The translations under genes were made by a program, and so were the position numbers. 64,000 nt of DNA from Fluctibacter halophilus. Its GTDB lineage: Bacteria; Pseudomonadota; Gammaproteobacteria; Enterobacterales; Alteromonadaceae. The notes beneath the pieces are model-generated. The model was not told the origin of the DNA and ran no database searches. It worked only from the letters and a program-made list of their open reading frames with translations. This document shows, one piece after another, positions 45,012 through 52,282 of this stretch. The stretch is taken from the NCBI RefSeq assembly GCF_020687825.1, contig NZ_JAJEWP010000005.1, positions 225,293 to 289,292 on the forward strand, in the 5' to 3' direction. The first letter of the stretch is position 1, and every line of letters starts with the position of its first letter.

Positions 45012-45761
45012 ATGGCACAATGGCTTGATGGAACCGTCGTTAAGCGTATTGGCTGGAACGATCATTTATTCAGTCTGCAAATCGATTGCGCAGATTTCCC
45101 GGCGTTTACTGCCGGTCAGTTTACTAAATTTGGTCTTCGTATCGATGATACCAAGGTGTTATCGCGTCCCTATTCTCTGGTCAATGCCCCGCAACAACCC
45201 TTGCTGGAAATCCTTGCTGTGCCAGTTGAAGAAGGGCAGTTATCGCCGCAGTTACATACCCTTAAAGAGGGTGATCCCCTTTGTGTGATGGCGCCGGCAA
45301 CCGGTTTTCTGGTGATCGATGAAGTGCCGGATGCAACAACCCTGTGGATGATGGCGACCGGAACCGGTGTCGGGCCGTTTTTATCGATTTTGGCGGATCG
45401 CACGGTATGGTCACGGTTTGAGAACATAGTGCTGGTCTATGGTGCCAGAACCCAAGCGGATTTGGCGTATATGCCCCTGTTGCAGCAATGGCAACAGGAC
45501 TATGCAGGTCGTTTCCGTTTTGTGCCTGTGGTCAGCCGCGAGGATAATCCTGGCGGATTGCGAGGACGTATCCCTGGCTTGATTGAAAACGGTGAATTAG
45601 AAAAAGTGGCCGGTGTGACGTTAGCACCCGCCAATCAACACGTGATGCTGTGTGGCAATCCCGACATGATCACTGAAACGGTTGCGGTACTTGAACAGCG
45701 CGGCATGCACAAGCATTTACGCCGAAAGCCTGGTCACGTCAGTCTGGAGCGGTATTGGTAA
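45012..45761 (+). CDS. fpr: Ferredoxin/flavodoxin-NADP+ reductase
   Basis: A 249-residue FAD enzyme that moves electrons between NADPH and ferredoxin or flavodoxin. Motifs: VLSRPYSLVNAP (FAD), MMATGTGVGPFLSILAD (NADP), LVYGARTQADLAY, MLCGNPDMI, and the C-terminal GHVSLERYW with the terminal aromatic. The ATG at 45012 has GGAGGG upstream; an earlier ATG at 44961 is unlikely. It is convergent with the unknown gene at 45.8 kb, one base apart. In enterobacteria fpr belongs to the oxidative-stress response; the nearby rubrerythrin set fits the same theme. Confidence 0.95.
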   Translation: MAQWLDGTVVKRIGWNDHLFSLQIDCADFPAFTAGQFTKFGLRIDDTKVLSRPYSLVNAPQQPLLEILAVPVEEGQLSPQLHTLKEGDPLCVMAPATGFLVIDEVPDATTLWMMATGTGVGPFLSILADRTVWSRFENIVLVYGARTQADLAYMPLLQQWQQDYAGRFRFVPVVSREDNPGGLRGRIPGLIENGELEKVAGVTLAPANQHVMLCGNPDMITETVAVLEQRGMHKHLRRKPGHVSLERYW

Positions 45762-45762
45762 T

Positions 45763-46119
45763 CTAATTGAGCTGTTTACGTTTGAGAATACCCAGCTCGG
45801 CGATGACATCCACCAAGGGAATAAATCCCGCAGGTGTTGACAGGTTGACGTAACCATAGGCCCGTTCAACCAGAATATCGCCGTATTGACTGGCGCGTTC
45901 GGGCTGCGGGGAAAAATCGACCGCCATATTGTCCACATTGACCCATTGGGTGGGGCCACCGGTCGCCGCAAAAGCAATGTCCAGTTCGGCATGTTTGACG
46001 CTGGTGGCCAATGCATAGCTGTCGAGTGCCGCCATGACCATGCGGATCATCGAACGCTCATCGGGTGCCGATGCCATTTGTTGCTGCAGCAGATGCTGTG
46101 CGTGAAAAATATCAATCAT
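45763..46119 (-). CDS. Unknown protein, 118 residues
   Basis: I do not recognise this protein. It has no signal peptide and no membrane helix. The first half is helical (IDIFHAQHLLQQQMASAPDE, MIRMVMAALDSYALATS). The second half is mixed (ELDIAFAATGGPTQWVNVDN, VERAYGYVNLSTPAGFIPLV, IAELGILKRKQLN). The ATG at 46119 is preferred to a GTG at 46134 because AAGGA stands at the right distance. It ends beside fpr. Confidence 0.65.
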   Translation of the reverse strand: MIDIFHAQHLLQQQMASAPDERSMIRMVMAALDSYALATSVKHAELDIAFAATGGPTQWVNVDNMAVDFSPQPERASQYGDILVERAYGYVNLSTPAGFIPLVDVIAELGILKRKQLN

Positions 46120-46405
46120 GGCCACATCCTTCACTGTAAAGTGTCAAAGTAACCGAGCCCCCGTCAATGTGCAACTGTTGCGCCTGGGTTAGTTGTAAAG
46201 CAACGGGCGTCGGTCAGATCATCTGCGTTGAACGTGATTTTCCCCCGCTTCACTGCTAACGTTAAGGCATGGAAGGCAGCGATATGGAAGCCGATGTTCG
46301 TTACCGTCGGTAAGGCCGCTGCCCATAACCTTGTGTGTGACCGTGCACGGACAAGCCCCCGTCGGGCAGCGTGTTTGCACCTCATAATGAATTTATCAAG
46401 GCGAT
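46120..46405. other. Structured intergenic region, possible dispersed repeat
   Basis: No convincing gene. Nested pairings are present: GCTGCCC (46318-46324) with GGGCAGC (46364-46370), inside it CTTGT (46330-46334) with ACAAG (46351-46355), and the palindrome CCGTGCACGG at 46341-46350. A minus-strand frame of 73 codons (46164-46385) exists, but its product reads like the short spurious proteins often annotated in repeated elements. Confidence 0.4.
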
Positions 46406-47194
46406 ATGTTGTTGCTTCAACGGGCGTTGCTCAGTGTCTGTCTGTTGCTGTTTGCACCACGAGCGATGCCATCGGACACGACTCTCAGGGTAGTGATCGG
46501 GGATGTCGATTATCCTCCGTATTATGTCCAGCAACAGGGCACCCTGACGGGCCTGGGCGTGCGGCTGCTCGACGCCATTGTGGCGCGTACTGATCTGTCG
46601 TATACCGTGACCCGGCGCCCCTGGTCTCGGATGCTGTCGGAACTGGCCGATGGCCAGCATGATCTGATGCTGGTCTTGTACAAAACCCCTGCACGGCAAC
46701 AACAGTTTGTGTTTCTGCCTCAGGCGTATGCCCAGGAGCCTATTGTCTTGGTGTGCCAGCGGCCCTGCCCTATAAAGTACACCGGCTCGTTATCGACCTT
46801 GCAGTCTCACTTTGTGACCGTGACGCGCAACTACTCCTACGGGCAGCATTTTGATAAGGCTCGCCACATACAACGGGATTTTGTCGAAACCGAGGAGCTG
46901 CTGTTCTCGCTAATGGCGAAGGATAAAATACCCTTGACCATCGTATCCCTGCCGCGCCTGTTATGTGCTGATGATGTGCAACAGATCCTGCCTCATTACC
47001 GCATCCTCAAACCCAATGTCTCTGAGGAACAGGTGCACTTTGCATTGTCGAAAAGCAGCCGCGATGCGGCGTGGTTTACGCCGTTTTCAGCGGCCTATTT
47101 GGAAGTAGTGCGCAGTCCTGAATTTGCCCGCTGGTTACGTTTTTTTACCAGCACTGCCAGTTCCAGTCCCTCCATTTGCCCACCGGTACGATAA
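46406..47194 (+). CDS. Periplasmic solute-binding protein, family 3 (orphan)
   Basis: A 262-residue secreted protein with signal peptide (MLLLQRALLSVCLLLFAPRA, cleavage near MPSD). The mature part is an SBP_bac_3-like domain: LRVVIGDVDYPPYYVQQQG and GLGVRLLDAIVARTD at the start are the typical first strand and helix, RRPWSRMLSELADGQHDLML is the hallmark of the type that has (R)PW-R, and AYLEVVRSPEFARWL ends it. A Cys pair (CQRPC) may form a disulfide. No transport genes are near. This is the third orphan of its kind in the window. Confidence 0.83.
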   Translation: MLLLQRALLSVCLLLFAPRAMPSDTTLRVVIGDVDYPPYYVQQQGTLTGLGVRLLDAIVARTDLSYTVTRRPWSRMLSELADGQHDLMLVLYKTPARQQQFVFLPQAYAQEPIVLVCQRPCPIKYTGSLSTLQSHFVTVTRNYSYGQHFDKARHIQRDFVETEELLFSLMAKDKIPLTIVSLPRLLCADDVQQILPHYRILKPNVSEEQVHFALSKSSRDAAWFTPFSAAYLEVVRSPEFARWLRFFTSTASSSPSICPPVR

Positions 47195-47311
47195 GCCACA
47201 CCTTGCCGCGCATAAAATAATACTGGTAATGCAAATAGGAATAGTTTGCATTAATTATTCAGTCTCGGTATAGTCCCGCCAAATATTTAGCCGTACTTTT
47301 ACTAAGGGAAA

Positions 47312-48217
47312 ATGATGTTTGTACTTTGTCGTCGCGCTGCGTTTTTCACTGCCGCGTTTGTTGCCTCTTTGCCTGCTACCGGTATTGCCGCGGAAAACAT
47401 GTTTGGTGTGGTCAAAGGCGCGGAAACTTTGCCTCAGGATGCCATGGAAATCTATCAGAAGGTTAACCGTCGCAGTGACAAAGGTCAGGGTGATTACACC
47501 GCTTATGATTTCGTGACAGAAGTGGAATACGGTGTGAGCAACCGTTTTTCTGCCGCTGCCGGCCTGAAAATGATGCGTCTTGATACACAGGGCTTGATCA
47601 TTGATGGGTATCTGCCCAAGGCCAACGATATTGGCCTTAAGCTGAGTGGTATCGAGTTCAGCGGCAAGTACATGTTTTTGAGCCCGGCCAAAGACGACAT
47701 CGGCCTGTCCATGTACATGAGTGCAAATTATGATTGGATTGACCCTCATTCCGGACAAGATAAAGACACCTTGTCTTTTGAAACGGAATTACTGACTCAG
47801 AAGTATTTCCTCGAAGGCGAGCTAATTTGGGCGACTAACTTGGGTCTGGAAGCGACCTATGCTGATCGTGCTGCTATCGATGATCTGCCGGAAGGGTTTG
47901 AGTGGCCGACTGACCCTGAAATGGAGCTGGAACTCAAGTTCGGAACCGCCATGACTTACCGGGTTGCACCAAAATGGTTTGTCGGTGTTGAGGCGTTTTA
48001 TGAAACCGAATTTGAAACAGAAGTAGGGCAAGAGCGCTGGAGCGTGTTTGCCGGACCGTCTATTCACTATGGCAGTGCTACCTGGTGGGGAACGCTGGCC
48101 TTTTTAACCCAGCTCGAAGGTGGCGGGGAGCAATACGCAAACCAATCTGATACGAGCCTACACCTGATTGAAAAGACCAAGCAGGAGCTGCGTCTGGCGG
48201 TTGGTTTTAATTTCTAG
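47312..48217 (+). CDS. Outer-membrane beta-barrel protein (DUF6662-like)
   Basis: A 301-residue protein with a signal peptide (FFTAAFVASLPATGIA). The mature protein starts AENMFGVVKGAETLPQDAME and continues as a barrel: alternating hydrophobic and polar strands, many Tyr/Phe/Trp, and the terminal sequence LRLAVGFNF with the C-terminal Phe expected of outer-membrane proteins. The start of the mature part matches what I remember of DUF6662. It is placed ahead of the FMN-binding/ApbE genes on the same strand and may be the outer-membrane part of that system, or only a neighbour. A hairpin separates it from the next gene. Confidence 0.72.
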   Translation: MMFVLCRRAAFFTAAFVASLPATGIAAENMFGVVKGAETLPQDAMEIYQKVNRRSDKGQGDYTAYDFVTEVEYGVSNRFSAAAGLKMMRLDTQGLIIDGYLPKANDIGLKLSGIEFSGKYMFLSPAKDDIGLSMYMSANYDWIDPHSGQDKDTLSFETELLTQKYFLEGELIWATNLGLEATYADRAAIDDLPEGFEWPTDPEMELELKFGTAMTYRVAPKWFVGVEAFYETEFETEVGQERWSVFAGPSIHYGSATWWGTLAFLTQLEGGGEQYANQSDTSLHLIEKTKQELRLAVGFNF

Positions 48218-48238
48218 GCCGCAATGGTCCAATTCATC

Positions 48239-48260
48239 ACTGCCCGCCTGAGCGGGCAGT
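48239..48260 (+). terminator. Hairpin between OMP and FMN-binding gene
   Basis: ACTGCCCGC pairs with GCGGGCAGT around CTGA (9 bp). Only ATTGTC follows, so it is probably a partial terminator or an mRNA-stabilising stem inside an operon. Confidence 0.5.
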
Positions 48261-48281
48261 ATTGTCAGAGGATAGCGAACA

Positions 48282-48830
48282 ATGGACAAGCATCTGATTA
48301 ACAGTTTGTGGTTTATGCCGCTGACCGTTATCGCATCACCCGCCTTTGCGGTGGATTATTTCAGTATTGAAGAAGCGCAGCAGTTGCTATATCCGGATGC
48401 AACGGCATTTACGGCGGCCAATCTCAGCTTAACCGATGAGCACAAGTCAACCATCAAATCGCTGGCCGGAACCCGACAACGACAGAATGAACAACCGGTG
48501 TGGCGGGTGGAAAAGGACGGCGAGTTACAAGGCTGGTTCATTATTGATGACGTTGTCGGTAAGCATGAATACATCACTTATGCCACAGCAATCGACCAGC
48601 AGGGTAACGTGTTGGGGATGGAAATTCTGAGCTATCGTGAAACCCACGGCGGTGAGGTTAGACGGGAGAGCTGGCGCGAGCAGTTTGTCGGCAAAACAGC
48701 GGGTGATACCTTTAAGTTGGACGAAGATATCCAGAACATCAGCGGAGCCACCCTGAGCTGTCGAAACCTTACCGACGGGGTAAAACGTTTGCTGGTGATC
48801 CATGAACAGTTCTTGCGCCCCGCACAATGA
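48282..48830 (+). CDS. FMN-binding domain protein (covalent flavin)
   Basis: A 182-residue exported protein. Residues 1-23 are a signal peptide (LWFMPLTVIASPAFA). The FMN_bind domain follows, with the flavinylation motif SGATLS at 154-159; Thr157 is expected to carry FMN through a phosphoester bond, as in NqrC and RnfG. The next gene is ApbE, the enzyme that attaches it, and the two overlap, which is strong context. It probably carries electrons in the periplasm. The final electron acceptor is not known. GAGGATAGCGAAC lies upstream of the ATG. Confidence 0.88.
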   Translation: MDKHLINSLWFMPLTVIASPAFAVDYFSIEEAQQLLYPDATAFTAANLSLTDEHKSTIKSLAGTRQRQNEQPVWRVEKDGELQGWFIIDDVVGKHEYITYATAIDQQGNVLGMEILSYRETHGGEVRRESWREQFVGKTAGDTFKLDEDIQNISGATLSCRNLTDGVKRLLVIHEQFLRPAQ

Positions 48831-49623
48831 TGAGCCCGTTCGGCGTGTCCAGCCCCTGCTAGGTACCTTTGTTGAAATTGGGCTTTGGTCAAACCGAATG
48901 TCGCGCTCAGCATTGCTGGAGATTTCCCGGCATGCTTTTGCACGCATACGGGTTGTGCAGGACCGATTGAGTGCCCATAACCGAGACAGTGAATTGGGAT
49001 TCCTTAATCGCCATCCCGGCCAATGGATCCCTCTGAGTCAGGACGCTCGTCGGGTGCTGTCACTTGCCCGGTCGATGGGGCGCCTGAGTCAGGATCGTTT
49101 CAATTGCACCGTTGGCGGTGCGTTAGTTTTGCGAGGTGCGTTGCCGGATCTTGGTGGGCCACTATCACTCCCATCAGGTACCTGGACGGACATAGACATA
49201 GACGGCAATAGAGCCCGTCTGCTTCGGCCAGTACGCGTTACTTTAGATGGTATTGCCAAGGGATACGCGGTTGATTGCGGGATCGCCGAACTAAAGCGGT
49301 ATGGTGTTGATGGAGGGTGGATCAATGCCGGTGGCGATGTTCGCCACTTCGGTGCCCAGAGTCTGAGCGTTATGGTAGACTCACCGCGTTTGCGGCGTGG
49401 CGGACTGACGTTGTGCAATGCTGCTGTTGCCTCTTCACAAATTCGCTACGCACCGCGTGAGGGGCATCCGGCTACTTATGTTGGTGAGGCAAAGGAGCAA
49501 GCATTGCTCAGTGTTAAGTCACCGTTTGCCTGGCGTGCCGATGCGATGACCAAAGTCTTAGCCGCCTATCCTCCTGAACAGCGCAGTGCGGTGGCTGCTG
49601 CGTTCAACAGTGAATATCTCTGA
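48802..49623 (+). CDS. apbE: FAD:protein FMN transferase
   Basis: A 273-residue enzyme that transfers FMN from FAD to Ser or Thr of target proteins. Family blocks: MGTFVEI-like LLGTFVEIGLW near the start, SQDRFNCTVGGALV, RVTLDGIAKGYAVDCGIAEL (Mg/FAD loop), WINAGGDVRHFG, and a late ADAMTKVLAAY segment. It has no clear signal peptide or lipobox in this start, so it may act in the cytoplasm or have a different start; most ApbE proteins act outside. It overlaps the FMN-binding gene by 29 bases. The likely client is the preceding protein. Confidence 0.92.
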   Translation: MNSSCAPHNDEPVRRVQPLLGTFVEIGLWSNRMSRSALLEISRHAFARIRVVQDRLSAHNRDSELGFLNRHPGQWIPLSQDARRVLSLARSMGRLSQDRFNCTVGGALVLRGALPDLGGPLSLPSGTWTDIDIDGNRARLLRPVRVTLDGIAKGYAVDCGIAELKRYGVDGGWINAGGDVRHFGAQSLSVMVDSPRLRRGGLTLCNAAVASSQIRYAPREGHPATYVGEAKEQALLSVKSPFAWRADAMTKVLAAYPPEQRSAVAAAFNSEYL

Positions 49624-49636
49624 GAGTCATAAACCC

Positions 49637-50083
49637 ATGCGACGTCTAAAAGGTTATCCCCGACTTTTTTACCCCTTGTTGTTGTTGGCACTGTTGGTGG
49701 TTATCGCCAGTGGTGTGTTGATGACTCCGACAATGCTGGAATTTAAATTAGCCTTGTCTCAGCCGTGGCGCGTTCCGGGTGTATGGTGGACAACTGTTGC
49801 CGGCAGCCATGCAGCCAGCGGATGGCTGGTCAGTCTGCTGGTTGGCGCATTGTGGTCAGTACATATGCGCAGTCATTGGCGCAAAAAGCAACAGCGCGTC
49901 ACCGGGTTGGTCAACGGCCTGTTGATGCTGGTGTTAGGCGCTACAGCGATAGGCCTCTACTATGCCAGCGAGGAAGTCAGTCAATACTGGTTGGCATTGT
50001 TGCATGTAGCCGGCGGTGCTGGGTTTTGTGTGTTTTTTGTGGCCCATGCTTTTGGACGTCGAGCGACAAATGCACTTGACTAA
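49637..50083 (+). CDS. Four-helix membrane protein of flavin/cytochrome type (DUF4405-like)
   Basis: A 148-residue inner-membrane protein with four hydrophobic helices (YPLLLLALLVVIASGVLM; AASGWLVSLLVGALWSV; GLVNGLLMLVLGATAIGL; YWLALLHVAGGAGFCVFFV). His residues sit in or near helices: AGSHAASG, WSVHMRSHW, ALLHVAGG and VAHAFG. That pattern suits heme b ligation and the DUF4405 type often seen with FMN-binding proteins. The gene starts 13 bases after apbE. It would link the quinone pool or cytoplasmic donors with the flavin protein. Family assignment is from memory and needs a profile search. Confidence 0.7.
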   Translation: MRRLKGYPRLFYPLLLLALLVVIASGVLMTPTMLEFKLALSQPWRVPGVWWTTVAGSHAASGWLVSLLVGALWSVHMRSHWRKKQQRVTGLVNGLLMLVLGATAIGLYYASEEVSQYWLALLHVAGGAGFCVFFVAHAFGRRATNALD

Positions 50084-52017
50084 TTCCCGTCCAGGTTTGC
50101 GCCTATCCACACCACTCCATAGGGCGGTATGCTGAGGGCGTCGCTGGCCTGATAGTGTTTACCGGTCAGCAGGTCATCGCCGGCCGCCTTGGGGCCCAAC
50201 GCTTCAAGGATGCGTCCATCGAGAGACTGTGTTTGCTCACTGAAATTGAACAATGCCACCAGGTGTTGGTTGTTCAGGTGCCTGGCCACGGCAAACACGT
50301 GATCATTGTACGGTGTCAGTATGTCGGTTGCTCCTTCACCGAAGATGGCATGGCGTCGCCTGACCGACAGCATATGCTGCAGGCTATCGACGATACCATG
50401 GTGAGGGTTGGTGCCGTGCAGGCTGGCGTCGATGATATCGTCTGTTAACGCCACGCGGTGTACCCAACGATCGTCATGGCGCTTGTCTGGGTCGCTTTGA
50501 TAGCTGTAGTCATTTAATAACCCCAGCTCGTCACCGCTGTACAGAACCGGAATGCCGCCGATGGCAAACGTCACAGCGTGCAGCAGCAATATGCGTTTTA
50601 CCGCCAGTTCAATCAATGCCGGATCATCTTTCTCTATCGCCTGTTCGAGCCCGGCCAGCGAGGCCATCGATCCACACACCCGACAGTCACCGGTCTGCGG
50701 ATTGTCTGCAAAGGCCACGCCGGTGGCGAATGAGCCCTCAAAACGGCCGGTGTAAAACTGATTCAGAAAATGGCGGTGATCGGTGCCGTTGATCCCCAAC
50801 GACGCGGCGACGTCATCATCGAACGTCCAGCCGATGTCATCGTGACAACGAACATAGTTGACCCACGCGCAATCCGGCGAAATGGCGAAGCTTTTCTGCA
50901 TCGACGCCGTCAGCAGGCGGGTCTTACGGGTCGCCAGACTGTTCCACAGCAATGCCATTAACAGCGGATTGTAGGACAGCTGACATTCCTCGGCGTCGAT
51001 GTATTTAACCACTTCATCGGGATGAACGATGGCTTCGGATTTAAACACCACCGCGGGCGCTGCAATCTGTAGACAACAGTTGAATGCCTGGATCAGTTTG
51101 TGCGCATTGGGTTGATTTTCACAATCGGTGCCCATCTCTTTCCAGATGAATGCCAGGGCATCCAGACGCAGGCCTTCACAGCCAATATTGGCCAGAAACA
51201 GCATCTCTTCGGTGATCGCCTTAAACACCTCGGGATTGGTGTAATTGAGATCCCATTGAAAGCTGTTAAAGGTGGTCCATACCCATTTTTGTGCAGCGTC
51301 ATTCCAGGTGAAGTTACCGCGCCGTACCTGGGGAAAAATTTCCCGCAAGTGATGCTCATACTGGTCCGGCACGGTTTTATCATCAAACAGGTAGTAATAA
51401 TCCTGATACACAGGGTCTCCCTGTTGAGCGGCGAGGGCCCAGGGGTGATTGTCGGCAGTGTGGTTAAACACAAAATCCAGTACCAGACTGATGCCGGCAT
51501 CCTCGAGGGCTTTGGCCAGGGCACGTAAATCGTCAATGTCGCCGAGGGCTGGATTGACCCGTCGATAGTCAGACACCGCATAGCCACCGTCACTGTCACC
51601 TTCGGGCACCGCATACAATGGCATCAGGTGCAGGTAATTGATCCCCCAGGCCTGCAGATACGGGATGCGTGCTTTGAGACGTTGTAAGTCACCGGCAAAC
51701 AAGTCGACGTAGCAGGACATGCCGACCCGATCCTGTGATTTATACCAGTGGGGATCTTTCAGGCGTTGCTTGTCCAGCGCTTTCAAACGGTTGTTGCGTT
51801 GCAGGAAACCTCGCAGCAACCGCTGCACCAGATCTTCACAATGGAAATGCAGGTCGTACCGCGACGGGTATATGTCGAGTAACAAGCCAAACAAACGTGG
51901 AAAGTGCGCGTTCAAACGTTGTTCGAAGGTACGCCGCTGGCTGGGGTTGAGCCCCTGCCAATCCAGATTGTTGACAATACGTTGCAGCGTCACACTGCTT
52001 TCTTTACCGACATTCAT
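50080..52017 (-). CDS. Amylosucrase (GH13 subfamily 4)
   Basis: A 645-residue enzyme that uses sucrose to build alpha-1,4-glucan or to release glucose and fructose. The N-terminal helical extension before the (beta/alpha)8 barrel (FEQRLNAHFPRLFGLLLDIY, HFHCEDLVQRLLRGFLQRN) is typical of amylosucrases. Catalytic residues: nucleophile Asp in CEGLRLDALAFIWKEMG, acid/base Glu in VVFKSEAIVHPDE, transition-state His-Asp in YVRCHDDIGWTFDDD. No signal peptide, so it acts in the cytoplasm after sucrose import. Sucrose hydrolases are close relatives and cannot be excluded. Two LacI-type palindromes lie right before its start. It meets the membrane-protein gene tail to tail with a 4-base stop overlap. 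Confidence 0.9.
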   Translation of the reverse strand: MNVGKESSVTLQRIVNNLDWQGLNPSQRRTFEQRLNAHFPRLFGLLLDIYPSRYDLHFHCEDLVQRLLRGFLQRNNRLKALDKQRLKDPHWYKSQDRVGMSCYVDLFAGDLQRLKARIPYLQAWGINYLHLMPLYAVPEGDSDGGYAVSDYRRVNPALGDIDDLRALAKALEDAGISLVLDFVFNHTADNHPWALAAQQGDPVYQDYYYLFDDKTVPDQYEHHLREIFPQVRRGNFTWNDAAQKWVWTTFNSFQWDLNYTNPEVFKAITEEMLFLANIGCEGLRLDALAFIWKEMGTDCENQPNAHKLIQAFNCCLQIAAPAVVFKSEAIVHPDEVVKYIDAEECQLSYNPLLMALLWNSLATRKTRLLTASMQKSFAISPDCAWVNYVRCHDDIGWTFDDDVAASLGINGTDHRHFLNQFYTGRFEGSFATGVAFADNPQTGDCRVCGSMASLAGLEQAIEKDDPALIELAVKRILLLHAVTFAIGGIPVLYSGDELGLLNDYSYQSDPDKRHDDRWVHRVALTDDIIDASLHGTNPHHGIVDSLQHMLSVRRRHAIFGEGATDILTPYNDHVFAVARHLNNQHLVALFNFSEQTQSLDGRILEALGPKAAGDDLLTGKHYQASDALSIPPYGVVWIGANLDGN

Positions 52018-52022
52018 TGTTC

Positions 52023-52054
52023 AAGCCTATCGTTTCAACTTACACGATTAAGTT
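52023..52054 (-). promoter_or_regulatory. Pair of LacI-type operator-like sites before amylosucrase
   Basis: Two 18-base sites centred on CG overlap by 4 bases. The right one, 52037-52054, is symmetric: AACTTA-N6-TAAGTT. The left one, 52023-52040, read in reverse, contains TGAAACGAT as in the site at 52148. They start 6 bases from the gene, where a repressor would block transcription. CACTGATCAGTG (52057-52068) is another perfect palindrome beside them. Confidence 0.6.
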
Positions 52055-52147
52055 AGCACTGATCAGTGTTGTGATCCACTGTTTGTAGCGAATATTAGAC
52101 AAAATGATTAACAATGTGTTTACAGTTGTAAATTCTTTTGCTAGCTT

Positions 52148-52165
52148 TACTGAAACGATTAAGTT
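52148..52165 (+). promoter_or_regulatory. LacI-type operator-like site before the TonB receptor
   Basis: TACTGAAACGATTAAGTT equals the site at 52037-52054 at 15 of 18 bases, including the last 11 (ACGATTAAGTT). It lies 118 bases before the receptor ATG, so one repressor could control both directions. Confidence 0.6.
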
Positions 52166-52282
52166 GGTCGGTGAATATCATCGCCCATGAGCATCCCAGG
52201 TACCACAGGTGTCTGGCAAAACCAGGACAGTGCACTAGGCTGAGGCAAGGGTCACAGCAGTTGCACGCATTCGGAGAACACT

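Noticed and set aside
46164..46385. Small minus-strand gene of 73 codons
   Set aside because: No ribosome site, composition unlike a folded protein, and it lies across complementary segments.
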